A DNA stretch of 64,000 nt from Thermococcus guaymasensis DSM 11113 (GCF_000816105.1 NZ_CP007140.1:868001-932000), one strand, 5' to 3'. Counted from the first letter of the stretch, positions 8,401 through 19,556 are shown. Translations and numbers: made by a program. Notes: generated from the sequence alone by a model not told the origin.

Positions 8401-9444
8401 TCACCCGCGGTAATTATTCCATTTGACACGATAACTTATTTCAAGCGTGTTTACATCTTTGCCCATGTACACGACCCATATTGGGAAGTCAAGGGGTTCA
8501 ACGACGGGCTCCTTGATTTCTGGCTTTTTAATTGTCGCTCCAGAGATAAGATTGTTGGTGAGCTTGAAAAGCCCGTCTGATGGATCTTTTTGGGGTTCCT
8601 GGCTTGAATCCTTAGTACCCTTAGTAGCTTTGAGTCCTCTGTATCCGAGGATGAAATTCAGGTAGTCGCTGTACTTCATCGAGTAATTCGGCTGGAAGTC
8701 GCTCATCGTGGCGTTGTGAAATATTACTGGCTGAGACACGGCAAAAAACAGCGGAAACTCGACTTTGGAAGTACTGTTGTCGTCTGCACTGTCTGGCACG
8801 TCCGTTATCTTGAACTTAACGACCCCTTCATACTTAAGCATTTTTATGTACCCGTCCATTGAAGGTAGGACTTCGTTGAACCTGATGACCAATGGATAGT
8901 TCAGGAGCTGGGGGTATGCGACCCCGCAGATTGGCGAGTTGAGGTTTTCATAGGAGCCTATCCTTCCCCTGACTAAACTCCCGTTCTCATATTCGAGTAT
9001 ATATAGTCCAACGTCCTCTGGGCATGAATCTCTGTAATCTCTGAGGGGCAAGTAGTACTCGTGTTCTGAAGTTATCGAGAACTCGACCTTAACAGTCTCG
9101 TAGGGGTAAACCCAGAAGCCGAGGCGGTAGTTAAGTGTGCTGTTCATGGTTTTGGGGGAGGGAGTGTACACCATCCCACCAGATGTTTCCTCTCTGTGTC
9201 CGACGAGCCATTCTCCGTTGTCCTGGCGGTACACTTTGAAATCGTACAGAGGGTTGGCGACTATAAACTTGGGATAGGGGGCGAGGTTGATGAGGGTAAC
9301 GTTAACGCTCATTATTAACTGTCCTCTAAGCCCTATATTGTTGTAATTCTCTCCCGGGAGGGTATAAGTCTCGCTACTCACGAACACGGGGAAGGACAAG
9401 AACAACAATGAAAGAACCAAAATGGAGAGGAGCTTTGGTTTCAT
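8401..9444 (-). CDS. Exported protein of the KlbA operon, function unknown
   Basis: 347 residues. A clear signal peptide ([24 protein letters not shown]) precedes a beta-rich, Asn/Tyr/Pro-rich domain with many N-glycosylation sequons (NVT, NST, NGS, NAT). Two cysteines (in DSCPEDVG and SPICGVAY) could form a disulfide. Near residues 275-290 lies a Lys/Asp/Ser/Gln-rich linker. There is no C-terminal membrane helix. GGGTGAG four bases before ATG 9444 favours that start over GTG 9453. It lies 13 bp after the previous gene's stop, and klbA follows within 5 bp. A surface role in the pilus or secretion machine (minor pilin-like, tip or periplasmic component) is inferred from context only. Confidence 0.7.
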   Translation of the reverse strand: MKPKLLSILVLSLLFLSFPVFVSSETYTLPGENYNNIGLRGQLIMSVNVTLINLAPYPKFIVANPLYDFKVYRQDNGEWLVGHREETSGGMVYTPSPKTMNSTLNYRLGFWVYPYETVKVEFSITSEHEYYLPLRDYRDSCPEDVGLYILEYENGSLVRGRIGSYENLNSPICGVAYPQLLNYPLVIRFNEVLPSMDGYIKMLKYEGVVKFKITDVPDSADDNSTSKVEFPLFFAVSQPVIFHNATMSDFQPNYSMKYSDYLNFILGYRGLKATKGTKDSSQEPQKDPSDGLFKLTNNLISGATIKKPEIKEPVVEPLDFPIWVVYMGKDVNTLEISYRVKWNNYRG

Positions 9445-9457
9445 GTTCCTCACCCCG

Positions 9458-10918
9458 TCAGCTCTCCTCTATGACCTCCCCGATGTAAACTGTGTTAATG
9501 TGGGTGAGCACGTCCGGGGCGTAGACCGAGGGTACTTCAACTATGACGAGGAATGGGACATTGTTTGGAACGTTCTGGAGCTGGAGCCTCTTTTCGAGGG
9601 CGAGGAGATTGTCACCGTAGTTCTCAAGCTGTTCAATGGCCTCTTCCGAGCCCTGTATCTTGCCGGAGGAGATTGCCTTCATTATCTCACCGAGGTTGAC
9701 CGAGTAGTAGTACGAAGCCGAGGAGGAGTCCGAATAGCTCTGGCTTGAGCTGGAAGAGGTGCTGGAACTTCCTCCGGTTGAGACCGTTGTGTCGCCCGCG
9801 TTTGCGGAGCTCTGACTGCTGGATGAGCTCTGGCTGTTGGAGGTGCTGCTGCTTGAGGAGCTGCTTCCCTGTTGTTCGTTCAGGTTTATTATTCCCGCGT
9901 CCGCTGGGAGGAGGACAGTGTCCACGTAGCCGAGGTCCGCTATCTGGAAGTACTGTTTGGTGGTGCTATTCTGGGCAAAGATCATGATCTTTGAGCCAGG
10001 TTCAATGAACCCGCCCACGACTTTGTCCCTAGTTAGAAGAAGGGCCATCTTGACGAACTGAACCTCTTTGACATTGTACCCCATTAAAACCGTGTAATCT
10101 TGGATTCCGGAGAGCATTGCTTTGGCCTGCTCTTTGGTGTATATCTTCTTTTGACCGTTGAACTCAAGAACCACGTAGTCTCCCTGGATCGAGTCTACCC
10201 TGTATGTGTAATACTCACGCCAGAGCTGGAGGAGATAGGGAGTTGGGTCGGTAGAATTGACGACGGTTATGGAGCTCGCGTTCTCTACCTGTGCCAGAAG
10301 TTCATTCTCCACCTGCAGGGCATGGTCCCTTATCTGCTGTGGGAGTGGCTGTGCGAGTAATGGTTCGAACAGAAGCTTGATCTCCATTTTCTTTTCCTCT
10401 TTTGCCTGATTCAGGCGTTTGAGTTCCTCCTGTCTCTGCTTTTCTTCGAGCTCTGCCCGGTATTTCTGGTAGACTTGGAGATACGCGCTCTTTATGTCTA
10501 TTGCCTTAACCTCTTCAACGCTATTGGCGGCTTCAATCTGTGCTTTGAGCTCGTTGTATTTGGCTTGTCCGTAGCTTGTCTTTAGAAGATCCCCCTTGAA
10601 GTATGAGTTTAGCTCGGCCAGCTTTTTCTGCTTGGCATCTTTTAACTCCCTCTCTTTCTGACCTGAATACCACGAATAAGCGGCGAACGAGATGACCAAG
10701 ATCACGATTATAACAATTGAGGCGCCTATTAGTATCCTTTTCTTTTTCTCCCTCTCCCTAATGCTACTTAAGCGCCTTATGCGACGGGGAGGTTTTGGTT
10801 TGGATGGGGGTTTTGAAACTGGTGTTGGGGGCGTCTCGGGCTCGGCGCTCGCCTTGCCCAGCTCTCTCAACCTTCTAATTTTGGCTTCTATATCCTCGGC
10901 CACCGTGAACACCACCAT
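9458..10918 (-). CDS. Membrane-anchored coiled-coil protein with Ser-rich linker, first gene of the KlbA operon
   Basis: 486 residues. A cytoplasmic, Pro/Lys/Arg-rich N-terminus (residues 20-60) leads to one membrane helix (ILIGASIVIIVILVISFAAY, about 62-81). An external Lys/Glu-rich helical region follows (about 85-200; RAELEEKQRQEELKRLNQAKE), then a mixed alpha/beta domain (EYYTYRVDSIQGDYVVLEF...), a tract of about 70 residues that is mostly Ser/Thr/Gln/Asn (360-425), and a final domain with PFLVIVEVPSVYAPDVL. I recognise no family. The type II topology and position suggest a structural part of the envelope-spanning assembly, comparable in layout to GspC- or PilO-like proteins; this is inference. 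GTG 10903 with an upstream GGTGGTG is an alternative start. Confidence 0.65.
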   Translation of the reverse strand: MVVFTVAEDIEAKIRRLRELGKASAEPETPPTPVSKPPSKPKPPRRIRRLSSIREREKKKRILIGASIVIIVILVISFAAYSWYSGQKERELKDAKQKKLAELNSYFKGDLLKTSYGQAKYNELKAQIEAANSVEEVKAIDIKSAYLQVYQKYRAELEEKQRQEELKRLNQAKEEKKMEIKLLFEPLLAQPLPQQIRDHALQVENELLAQVENASSITVVNSTDPTPYLLQLWREYYTYRVDSIQGDYVVLEFNGQKKIYTKEQAKAMLSGIQDYTVLMGYNVKEVQFVKMALLLTRDKVVGGFIEPGSKIMIFAQNSTTKQYFQIADLGYVDTVLLPADAGIINLNEQQGSSSSSSSTSNSQSSSSSQSSANAGDTTVSTGGSSSTSSSSSQSYSDSSSASYYYSVNLGEIMKAISSGKIQGSEEAIEQLENYGDNLLALEKRLQLQNVPNNVPFLVIVEVPSVYAPDVLTHINTVYIGEVIEES

Positions 10919-11285
10919 AAGGGTTATCGTAATACCCTTTTGTTAAGTCAGTTAGTTTTTTGAACTCCAAGCTTTATTTAGGTTTCGGTGGGGGAGATGG
11001 AGAGATTAGAGGCCCGTGTGGTGGAAATAAAGGGCAAATGTCCCGTGTTTAAGCTGGGCGACAGGATAGTTGTTGAGGGGCCAGAAATAAAGCTCGACGA
11101 GACCGATGCGGTATGCACCCATGCATTTGCATCGCTACTGCCGTACATAGTTGCACTGCGAAAGGGTATTAAACCGAGCGAGTTAGGCCTCGGGAGGGGA
11201 GACAGGGCATACGTCCAGTGTCTCGACCCCGGGCCGCCTTACACGGACGGGGGCACTGTAATCTTTGAGATAACGGTGATTAGAG

Positions 11286-13462
<2,177 letters not shown>

Positions 13463-13485
13463 CCAAAGAGAAGAAAGGAGAGGGC

Positions 13486-13998
13486 TCAGACCTTCAGAGC
13501 CCTAACCGCGCTGAGGGTCTCCTTGAGGTCTTCGTAGCCGTAGCGGAGGTACTTCCTTCCCTCTTCTTCGTAGCCGTCTGCGAAGGCGCTCCAGGCCCTG
13601 TTGAGGGCCCTCTCGCCCCTGCTGAAGATGCTCATGATGTTTCCGTAGGTCATGAGGCCCTCTATCCTGAGGGGCTGGGCCTTCTCGGCGAACTCCTCGA
13701 GCTCCTCAAGGACTTTGGTGAGCTCCCCGACGACTTCCTCGCGCGGGGCGTCCATTATCTTCTCAATCCTGCTGATGGCATCGGTGAGGAGGGCGTCGAG
13801 CTCCTTGACGCCACCGGTTCCGCTCTCTGCCGCCCTGTGGAGCTCCTCCTTCTCACCCTGGCGCCTGAGGAAGATACCAACGCCCATTATGGCCAGGGAA
13901 ACGGCCACACCGCTCCACATGGGCGGTATCCTCGCGGCGGTTATTGCGCCGACGATGAGGCCCGCTGTGAGCAGGACGTTTCCGACGAGCTTCTTCAT
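13486..13998 (-). CDS. Membrane-anchored hypothetical protein following the OPT transporter
   Basis: 170 residues. Two closely spaced N-terminal membrane helices (LVGNVLLTAGLIVGAITAA and WSGVAVSLAIMGVGIFL) precede a helical, acidic cytoplasmic part (DALLTDAISRIEKIMDAP, EVVGELTKVLEELEEFAEKA). No enzymatic motif is visible. GGTGAT before ATG 13998 decides the start; GTG 14007 and ATG 14004 are alternatives. It follows the OPT transporter by 10 bp, so it may be an accessory of that transporter (inference). Confidence 0.7.
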   Translation of the reverse strand: MKKLVGNVLLTAGLIVGAITAARIPPMWSGVAVSLAIMGVGIFLRRQGEKEELHRAAESGTGGVKELDALLTDAISRIEKIMDAPREEVVGELTKVLEELEEFAEKAQPLRIEGLMTYGNIMSIFSRGERALNRAWSAFADGYEEEGRKYLRYGYEDLKETLSAVRALKV

Positions 13999-14008
13999 TT
14001 CCATCACC

Positions 14009-15727
14009 TCACGGGTGGAGCACTCCCATGACTGTGAGGACGGCGAACAGGAGCGTCATTGCCGCCTCTCCGACCATAAGCCCTGCCGCGACCGGGAGCA
14101 CCTTCTCAGTTATGAACTCGTGGCCCCTCTTCCTCTTGAGGACGTCATGGACGACACAGCCAAGTCCGTAGGGCAGGATGTAGAGCATCGGCAGGTACAT
14201 TGAGAGACCCACGAGGACTCCAAGTCCGGGTATGCCGCTCATTGAGAGCGCAAAGCCGAGGATTCCTCCAGCTAAGAACTTGTCCACCGGGACGTTGCCG
14301 CCGAGGATAGCATCGACCATGGACTTGAGGGCCATTGCCTGCGGGGCAGGAACGGTCTCGTTTCCGATGCCGTAGGCCCTCCAGATGAGGTCAACGACGG
14401 TGAGGGCTATTATCGGGCCTATCCAGGCGGTGAGGAGCTCGACCTTCTGCTGCCTAGAGGGAATTCCACCGACGAGGTGGCCGGTCTTGAGGTCCTGCAT
14501 CATGTCGGCGGCGCCGGAGATGGCGACACCGACGGTGGCTCCGAGGAGTATGGTGAGCGGAACCTGCTTGTTGGTGAGGTAGAGGAGTATCATGACCGAC
14601 ACGAGGGAGAGACCTGAAACCGGGCTCCAGTCGGTCATTCCAGTGGCCATGGCGACGAGCAGTGAGGCGACGAATATCCAAGCGACACCGACGAGCGCAG
14701 TGAGCAGGCTCCTGCCGAGGCTGAGACCGCCAATCTGGTAGGTGATGATCAGCAACAGGGCGAACGCAAGGGCTATTCCGGCGTAGAGGTACTTTATCGG
14801 GAGCTCCTCGTTCCTGCCGGTTCCCAGCTTGCTCGCGCTGGCTATGCTCCTGAGGGCCACGACGATGACTGGCATCGAGAGTATGAGGCCCGCTATCGAG
14901 CCGCCGAGGAGCATTCCGATACCGAGCGGCCTGGTCATGTTGGAGTAAACGAAGCCGCTGACCGCCGCGCCGGTGACGTCGCTCGGGAGCCAGCCGAGGG
15001 CCTTGACTATTGGCGTGATGATGTAGTATGAGAGTATTCCGCCGGCGAGAACTATGAGACCGTTCCTTCCGGTGATGAGACCCATTCCGAAGACCATCAG
15101 AGAGAGGGCCATGCTGAAGTCAATCCACTCCGGGAGGTGGAGCACTGCACCGAGGTCAACGTACTCGGGGATTATCTCCGGAAGGCCGAGCACCGGGAAC
15201 TGCTGGACGAGGTAGATGAGTGCGCTGACGGCCATACCGATAAAGAGGAGCCTGGCCTTCTCGATTCCGCTTCCCGGGGTCTTGAGGACGGTCGCAACGG
15301 CGGTTCCGGTCGGGAAGCGGAGCCTGTCAATCTCAATCATCTGCTTCCTCAGCGGGATTATGAAGGTGATTCCGAGTATCGCTCCCGCCGCGGTGGCGAG
15401 GAAGAAGTACAGCATGTTTATCTCTTTGTGGAGCCCCATGATGTAGAGCGCCGGGATGGTGAAGATGACTCCCGACACCGAGATGTTGACCGCAGAGGCT
15501 ATGGTCTGGACGATGTTGTTCTCAACGATGGTGCCCTTCTTGAGGATTCCCCTGAGGACTCCCCAGCCGACGATGGCAGCGATTGCCGAACCGCCGGAGG
15601 TGAAGCCCATTATCATTCCCGCGTAGGTGAAGCTGGCAGCCATGAAGGCGCCCCAGAGGACACCAAGAACTATCGCCGCGGGAGTTATCTCACGGTAAGT
15701 CCCCTTCCTCGAACCGGCTTCTACCAT
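14009..15727 (-). CDS. OPT family oligopeptide/metal-chelate transporter
   Basis: 572 residues, almost entirely hydrophobic with about 14 membrane helices. It has OPT-type segments: the N-terminal ITPAAIVLGVLWGAFMAASFTYAGM, in parts, a cytoplasmic loop RKQMIEIDRLRFPTGTAVA, and DLKTGHLVGGIPSRQQ, both characteristic of the family. OPT proteins take up short peptides or metal-siderophore complexes with protons; the substrate here cannot be told. The gene heads a two-gene operon and has a long upstream region. Confidence 0.9.
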   Translation of the reverse strand: MVEAGSRKGTYREITPAAIVLGVLWGAFMAASFTYAGMIMGFTSGGSAIAAIVGWGVLRGILKKGTIVENNIVQTIASAVNISVSGVIFTIPALYIMGLHKEINMLYFFLATAAGAILGITFIIPLRKQMIEIDRLRFPTGTAVATVLKTPGSGIEKARLLFIGMAVSALIYLVQQFPVLGLPEIIPEYVDLGAVLHLPEWIDFSMALSLMVFGMGLITGRNGLIVLAGGILSYYIITPIVKALGWLPSDVTGAAVSGFVYSNMTRPLGIGMLLGGSIAGLILSMPVIVVALRSIASASKLGTGRNEELPIKYLYAGIALAFALLLIITYQIGGLSLGRSLLTALVGVAWIFVASLLVAMATGMTDWSPVSGLSLVSVMILLYLTNKQVPLTILLGATVGVAISGAADMMQDLKTGHLVGGIPSRQQKVELLTAWIGPIIALTVVDLIWRAYGIGNETVPAPQAMALKSMVDAILGGNVPVDKFLAGGILGFALSMSGIPGLGVLVGLSMYLPMLYILPYGLGCVVHDVLKRKRGHEFITEKVLPVAAGLMVGEAAMTLLFAVLTVMGVLHP

Positions 15728-16167
15728 CTCTCAACCCCCTGTATAATTTTGTGCACCCATGTCCATGTAAGGGACGAATGTGCAAACCGATAATGTTGTC
15801 CCGTTACGAAATTTAAAGTTTTTTAGACCCGTAAAAGTCAAGAAAGCCATCATAACACCTTTAATGGGGCAAAAGAGGCCTTTTTGCCTTTTTAAGTCCC
15901 AGCATGGATAAAAACACATCAACAGAATGAACAAATGAACACCAGCGCACATTACGACACCAATCCCTCGAAAAAATTTGGAAAAGTAGTAAAGGGGTGT
16001 GAACAATTACCCATAACATCAGCAGTTTCAAAAGAAGTTGAGGAGAACAAACCAAAGGGCCGAACAAAGCTCAACACCCCAAGGACAGTTGTGAAGACAA
16101 CCAACGCCAAGACCCCAGTAAACAAAACTTATAAGCATTATATCATTATACTCTCATAGGTGGTCAT
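15728..16167. other. Intergenic region of 440 bp, divergent promoters, possible small gene remnant
   Basis: The region separates the OPT operon (minus) from a small membrane protein gene (plus) and is more AT-rich than its neighbours. An A/T tract near 15809-15822 (minus: AAACTTTAAATTT) is a candidate OPT promoter. CTTATAAG at 16128-16135 is a perfect palindrome and the likely TATA box for the gene at 16168. On the minus strand, 16125-15952 reads as a hydrophobic stretch (GVLALVVFTTVLGVLSFV) followed by a polar tail, but with only a TTG start and no promoter or ribosome site. It could be the remnant of a membrane-protein gene or chance. Confidence 0.4.
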
Positions 16168-16554
16168 ATGAAGAAGGCCTCTATAGTCCTGCTGGCACTG
16201 ATACTGGCGGCAGCGATAAGTGTCGGGGTGTACTACGCCATAACCCACTACGGCACTATTACCTATCAGTGGAAGACCAACCTTAGGGACTACCGAGAGT
16301 ACAGGCTCGTGGGGGACTCAACCTTAAACGGCTACGTGAGGGCAGACGGCGATATAAGCGTCTACATCCTCACGAAGGAAGAGCTCAAAAAGCTCAAGGA
16401 CGGCGAGCCCTTCAACTACTATAAGGCTTGGGAGCACGTGAAGAGCGTCGAGCTTAATGACATCAAAATTCCTGAGGGAGACTACGTCCTCGTCGTCAAA
16501 AACGAAGAGAAGGGCATGCAGTGGATTTCGGTGAAGCTGGTGGACAAAAAGTGA
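16168..16554 (+). CDS. Small membrane-anchored hypothetical protein
   Basis: 128 residues. One N-terminal helix (ASIVLLALILAAAISVGVYYA) acts as signal or anchor. The beta-rich outside domain (YRLVGDSTLNGYVRADGDISVYILT, in parts, then IPEGDYVLVVKNEEKGMQWISVKL) ends in basic residues. The layout closely resembles the protein at 32109-32492 (anchor, then strands, then GKYKI/GDYVL-type segments); both look like archaeal proteins with an emp24/GOLD-like or pre-peptidase-like sandwich. No function is known. AGGTGG precedes the ATG, and TATA is at 16128. Confidence 0.7.
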   Translation: MKKASIVLLALILAAAISVGVYYAITHYGTITYQWKTNLRDYREYRLVGDSTLNGYVRADGDISVYILTKEELKKLKDGEPFNYYKAWEHVKSVELNDIKIPEGDYVLVVKNEEKGMQWISVKLVDKK

Positions 16555-16563
16555 AATTGCGAA

Positions 16564-17241
16564 TCAACACAGTATCGAGTCCTCAGCAAGAACGTCGAAC
16601 TCGACCTTTCCAATGCCCTCTATCCACGCCTCTATTTTGTCCCCGTGCCTCAGCGGGCCAACGCCGGCCGGAGTACCCGTCGCTATGATGTCGCCGGGCT
16701 CAAGCGTCATAGTCGAGCTTATGTACTCTATCAGCTCCGGAACCTTGAAGACCATCTCGCTCGTCCGCCCGAGCTGTCTAACCTCTCCGTTAACCTTGAG
16801 GCCGATTTCGAGGTCGTCTATCTTCAGCTCGCGCCTGTCCACAATCCTCGGCCCGACTGGTGCAAAAGTGTCAAAGCCCTTCGCCACCGTCCAGGGGAGG
16901 CCTTTTTTCTTTGCCTCTGCTTGAAGGTCTCTGGCAGTTATGTCGAGCAGAATTGTGTAGCCCATCACATAGTCCATTGCCTTTTCGGCCGGCACGCGCC
17001 TGGCGCGCTTTCCTATTATGACGGCCAGCTCGACCTCGTGGTCAACGCGTCTGCTCATCCTCGGCAGGATTATCGGTTCTCCAGGACCGATTAGAGCACT
17101 CGGCGGTTTGAGGAAGAAAACCGGCCTCTCGGGAACGTCACTCTCCATCTCCTTTGCGTGCTCGGCGTAGTTCTTTGCCAGAGCAACAATCTTGCTCGGG
17201 CGCAGCTCGTAGAAGCCGTCCATGTAGGGGAGCCTGACCAT
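16564..17241 (-). CDS. Fumarylacetoacetate hydrolase (FAH) family protein
   Basis: 225 residues, the length of single-domain FAH members. Visible signatures are VALAKNYAEHAKEM, FFLKPPSALIGPGEPI, the metal-binding DHEVELAVIIGKRA, YTILLDITARDLQ, and FDTFAPVGPRI near residue 130. The C-terminal GDIIATGTPAGVGPL is also typical. The acidic residues that hold Mg2+ are present. Family members hydrolyse or decarboxylate beta-diketo acids (acylpyruvase, oxaloacetate decarboxylase, hydroxyhepta-dienedioate isomerase). The substrate is unknown, and oxaloacetate or acylpyruvate repair is the usual proposal for such lone genes. Confidence 0.9.
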   Translation of the reverse strand: MVRLPYMDGFYELRPSKIVALAKNYAEHAKEMESDVPERPVFFLKPPSALIGPGEPIILPRMSRRVDHEVELAVIIGKRARRVPAEKAMDYVMGYTILLDITARDLQAEAKKKGLPWTVAKGFDTFAPVGPRIVDRRELKIDDLEIGLKVNGEVRQLGRTSEMVFKVPELIEYISSTMTLEPGDIIATGTPAGVGPLRHGDKIEAWIEGIGKVEFDVLAEDSILC

Positions 17242-17344
17242 GCTATCACCGCTTCAGGTTTTTGGGAAGGGGAATTAAGCTTTGTCATACGCGGGGCAAA
17301 AGTAATAAGGAATAACATCCGACTCCATAGAGGGTGGTGATAAT

Positions 17345-18280
17345 ATGAAAAAAGTCCTCGTGAAGGAGAATCCAGTGGGGGTTATGGTGATTGGTGTCGC
17401 TTTTGCGCTGGTCTTTATCTTCCTATCAATGTCAATCATTGGTTCGTTTGGCTCTTTTGTGCCGACGGGCTTTGCGGCGGCTTTCCTCTTGATCCCTCTG
17501 CTCTTCGTCGTGATTTTGATCCTCATGGGGTCAATATCAATCGCTGGAGGAAAAAAGGCCTCGTCTCTCTTCAATGCAGCTACTCTCTCTGAGACCTCGA
17601 TAAACTTCCCTGAGGAGCTTGAATACGCCGTTGGAAGGATCTTCCTTGAAGGATACTGGACTTACAGCAGTACGAGCACCGGCACCGGAACGGGCAGCAG
17701 CAGAACATACCGGACGAGGAGGACGTTCAGGCCCTCCTGGAGGGGCCGTGGGCTGGAGGTCGAGCTCCCGAGGGAACCTTTCAGGATCGAGCTTAGGGCA
17801 GATGGCACGGGGATCGTTGACGCGCCTGCCATAAGAGTCCTCAGCGGGCCTTACAAAGATGCCGTCGTGATTTTTCTGACGGACGAGGGCGTTGTTGAGG
17901 GTGAGGGAAACCTTGATCTCAGCAGGGAGAACGACATGGCTCAGGTTACGTTTAGAGGGCAAGGGCGGGAGCTCAGGGGAAGCGTCTGGGCAGAGCTCTC
18001 CAAGGCTAGGGGAGTCCGTATTGAGTACGGCTCCGGAGACCTGTGGAAAACAGTTGCCAAAGGCAAGGGGAGCTTTGAGTTTTCATTCTCACCTCTCCCA
18101 GAGGAGAAGATCGTCATATTCTCCCACTATAGCACCGTTACTCCGCGCTCCATCCTCCAGAAGCTGTGGAGCGGCCCTGTGATCATGGGTCATGGAACCT
18201 TTGAGCTCAAGGCAGTTCTCGACGTTCCGTTAGGAAAGGATGTGGTTGAGACTGCGATATTCAACGTGGAGCTTAAATAG
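17345..18280 (+). CDS. Membrane protein with beta-rich C-terminal domain, unknown function
   Basis: 311 residues. Two N-terminal membrane helices (GVMVIGVAFALVFIFLSMSII and FAAAFLLIPLLFVVILILMGSI, in parts) precede a soluble, strand-rich region. A Thr/Gly/Ser patch (YSSTSTGTGTGSSRTYRTRRT, in parts) lies near residue 110. No lipobox or active-site motif is seen. GGTGGTGATA in front of ATG 17345 is a strong ribosome site. I do not recognise the family. It is divergent from the FAH gene with about 100 bp between. Confidence 0.65.
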   Translation: MKKVLVKENPVGVMVIGVAFALVFIFLSMSIIGSFGSFVPTGFAAAFLLIPLLFVVILILMGSISIAGGKKASSLFNAATLSETSINFPEELEYAVGRIFLEGYWTYSSTSTGTGTGSSRTYRTRRTFRPSWRGRGLEVELPREPFRIELRADGTGIVDAPAIRVLSGPYKDAVVIFLTDEGVVEGEGNLDLSRENDMAQVTFRGQGRELRGSVWAELSKARGVRIEYGSGDLWKTVAKGKGSFEFSFSPLPEEKIVIFSHYSTVTPRSILQKLWSGPVIMGHGTFELKAVLDVPLGKDVVETAIFNVELK

Positions 18281-18437
18281 CCTCCTGAGGGCTTCTTAAC
18301 TTCTTTTTCGACCTCTTTTTCTCTGTTTTGAAATGGTCAACCCTTGTGATGAGCTGCCACGAAAAAGTCAAAAGTCTCCCTCCTCCAGTGGAAATTGAAC
18401 TCAAAATTGTCCAGCAATGCAGGGACATAGACCAAAA

Positions 18438-18447
18438 CTTTTTAAAG
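18438..18447 (+). promoter_or_regulatory. TATA box of the tRNA-Ala gene
   Basis: CTTTTTAAAG preceded by A-rich sequence lies about 33 bp before the first base of the tRNA, the normal archaeal spacing for a stable-RNA promoter. Confidence 0.6.
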
Positions 18448-18475
18448 TCCAGTGTCCCCCAGTATAACCGGAAGT

Positions 18476-18553
18476 GGGCCGGTAGCTCAGCCTGGTACGA
18501 GCGCCGCCCTCGCAAGGCGGAGGCCGCGGGTTCAAATCCCGCCCGGTCCACCA
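18476..18553 (+). tRNA. tRNA-Ala (anticodon CGC)
   Basis: The cloverleaf folds fully: acceptor GGGCCGG with CCGGTCC, including a G3-U70 pair (the alanine identity element). The anticodon stem CCGCC/GGCGG carries loop CTCGCAA, giving anticodon CGC for codon GCG. The T arm is GCGGG/CCCGC with loop TTCAAAT. Discriminator A is followed by encoded CCA, as usual in Thermococcales. There is no intron. Confidence 0.96.
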
Positions 18554-19453
18554 CATTTCTGCTTTCTCCTGAGGTTTTGCTATTTGGTTTTGTGAAGATT
18601 TATCTCACATAACACAAAAGAAAACCCTGAATCCTGGGCTTTCAAAAAGCTACCAACTTTGGTAAAACTTTAGCCAGAAAAGCAACCTTTTGGAAAGAGC
18701 TTGACAATAGAGTTCCCTTCTGTAAGTTCGGTCGGGTAAAAAGCGCGCGCTGCTGAAACCTCATTATTAGATGGGTTTAACTCCAGAACTGGTTGGTTAG
18801 AGAAGTTTCAAACTTATTCTGGCGTCCGGAGGACGCCTTGTGGAAGTGAACCACTCACCGAGCAAGCTTTTTCCAAAAGCTTGACTAAAAGGGTTAAACC
18901 CTCAGAAAGAGCCACAGGAGAGTTGCATGCCGTTCAGACAGTCCGTTGGAATGGGGTTTGCTTCCATGCCGGCTTGAGAAAGGTGTTTAACTTGGAACGC
19001 GCCCGAAGGGCGCTAAGGAGAGAAACACGCTTAAAACTGGCAAGTTTAGAAGTAAACCACTTATGAGAATCGGCCATTTCAAAAAGCATGCCCCTTTTGA
19101 TGAAACTTTTCCCTAGAAAAGTTTCTCCGCCAGCGCTTGCGCAGGAAGCTTTTGGAAAAAGCTTCACCAAAAGCTTGTAGCTCTTTGCATTGTGGCGTTT
19201 GGAAAAGTTTGGTTTTCTTTCTTTTGAGAACCTGTTTTTAATGAGAACAATGAACAAAATCCGAGCTTATTAAGGGGGTTTACTTTCCTCCGACGCCCGA
19301 AGGGCGTCTTTTTAGAGTTAAACCCGATTACAATGAGTCCCTAAAGGAGTTCTCACTCAAAGCCGCTTATTTCAAGTAGAAAACCTCCCGAGAACTTGCA
19401 CTTCAAGAAGGAGCTACGAACCTTGATCAAACTTCGCCTGCGCGAAGTTTGAA
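18554..19453. repeat. Gene-free 0.9 kb between two facing tRNA genes, packed with perfect short hairpins
   Basis: No credible gene is seen. Perfect stems with 3-4 base loops occur at 18821-18837 (7 bp arms), 18863-18883 (9), 18999-19013 (6), 19102-19125 (10), 19145-19165 (9), 19292-19308 (7) and 19427-19452 (11). Two share the core AAGCTTTT/AAAAGCTT (18863 and 19145), and a diverged copy of the same unit lies at about 18683-18702. Two others share the form GCCC-GAA-GGGC. GGGTTTAACTC at 18773-18783 is matched by its inverse at 19315-19325. Fragmented small reading frames on both strands do not look coding. Confidence 0.6.
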
Positions 19454-19530
19454 TGGTGGGCCCGCGGGGATTCGAACCCCGGACCTCCACCTTGTAAGGG
19501 TGGCGTCATAACCGTCTAGACCACGGGCCC
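19454..19530 (-). tRNA. tRNA-Val (anticodon TAC)
   Basis: On the minus strand the acceptor GGGCCCG pairs with CGGGCCC. The anticodon stem CCACC/GGTGG holds loop CTTACAA, giving anticodon TAC for valine codons GTA/GTG. The T arm is CGGGG/CCCCG with loop TTCGAAT. Discriminator A and an encoded CCA follow. The D arm has the GTCTAGACGGTTATGAC form. The TATA box lies at 19557-19565. Confidence 0.96.
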
Positions 19531-19556
19531 GCCCCGAAAGTGAAAAATTGCGGTGG

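Noticed and set aside
15137-15793. A 218-codon plus-strand frame opposite the OPT transporter
   Set aside because: Highly charged, repetitive antisense product of a membrane-protein gene; not a plausible protein.
18273-18554. Minus-strand frame beginning VDRAGFEPAASALRGR
   Set aside because: This peptide is the familiar false translation of the antisense strand of a tRNA gene.
18554-19453. CRISPR array between the tRNA genes
   Set aside because: The hairpins are not regularly spaced, the repeats are not uniform in sequence, and there are no equal-length spacers or cas genes.
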